From DASQZK01 sp963809925 (lineage in GTDB: Bacteria > Bacteroidota > Bacteroidia > Bacteroidales > GCA-2748055): a stretch of DNA of 64,000 bases. Below the pieces are notes generated by a model. It searched no databases and had not been told where the DNA came from. It saw only the letters and a list, made by a program, of their open reading frames with translations. The stretch's first letter is position 1. The number at the start of each line of letters is the position of its first letter. Below, piece by piece: positions 64,000 through 64,000 of the stretch. The stretch covers positions 248,001 to 312,000 of the forward strand of contig CAWELH010000008.1 of assembly GCA_963809925.1 (NCBI GenBank), read 5' to 3'. The translations under genes and the position numbers were made by a program.

Positions 64000-64000
64000 A

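Overview
The window comes from a member of the Bacteroidota, most likely Bacteroidales-like (inference). The evidence is a type IX secretion gene set (PorP/SprF family, a gliding-motility C-terminal domain, type A and B sorting tails), a TonB-dependent receptor, a SecDF fusion, LytTR and reg_prop regulators, near absence of Shine-Dalgarno sites, and many promoters with the Bacteroidota -7 box TAnnTTTG. Most genes are intact housekeeping or envelope genes. The oddities sit in intergenic repeats and a few broken genes.

Layout. 1-6.3 kb: the 3' end of a TonB receptor, an 8-bp-period repeat region, a sugar symporter with a mannose-6-phosphate-isomerase-like cupin, tRNA-Phe and a two-domain spondin lipoprotein. 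6.4-19.7 kb: M16 protease and O-methyltransferase, a CarH-like MerR/B12 regulator, a PorE-like OmpA protein with a frameshifted start, VanZ, NhaD, FolE with an ECF sigma factor, a T9SS cargo protein, AsnB and a small PLDc_N protein. 19.7-20.8 kb: a tRNA-Gly / tRNA-Leu unit interrupted by a 732-bp element with terminal inverted repeats and an S23-type four-helix-bundle gene. 20.8-29 kb: a LytTR regulator divergent from a DUF6051 hydrolase with three phased direct repeats between them, mutS, a saccharopine-dehydrogenase-family gene, trmN6, and a decayed and an intact TIGR02757 gene side by side.

29-45 kb: tatA / Ca-Na antiporter / LolD-type ATPase, secDF, a retropepsin-like protein, mdh, a MORN lipoprotein, a MacB-type export operon without an ATPase, and glmM. 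45-49.3 kb: rluB-era-der and a lipoprotein. 49.3-64 kb: a second repeat region, then a five-gene minus-strand T9SS/surface-protein cluster ending in a reg_prop-SpoIIE phosphatase, an AI-2E family transporter and a histidine kinase that runs off the right edge.

The most unusual object is the 19869-20600 element. It lies 2-3 nt from each flanking tRNA gene. A promoter precedes tRNA-Gly, a terminator follows tRNA-Leu, and all three genes are on the same strand. The transcript could fold its two repeat arms into a long stem between the tRNAs, which recalls S23-encoding intervening sequences of 23S rRNA. This link is inferred from the sequence and is untested.
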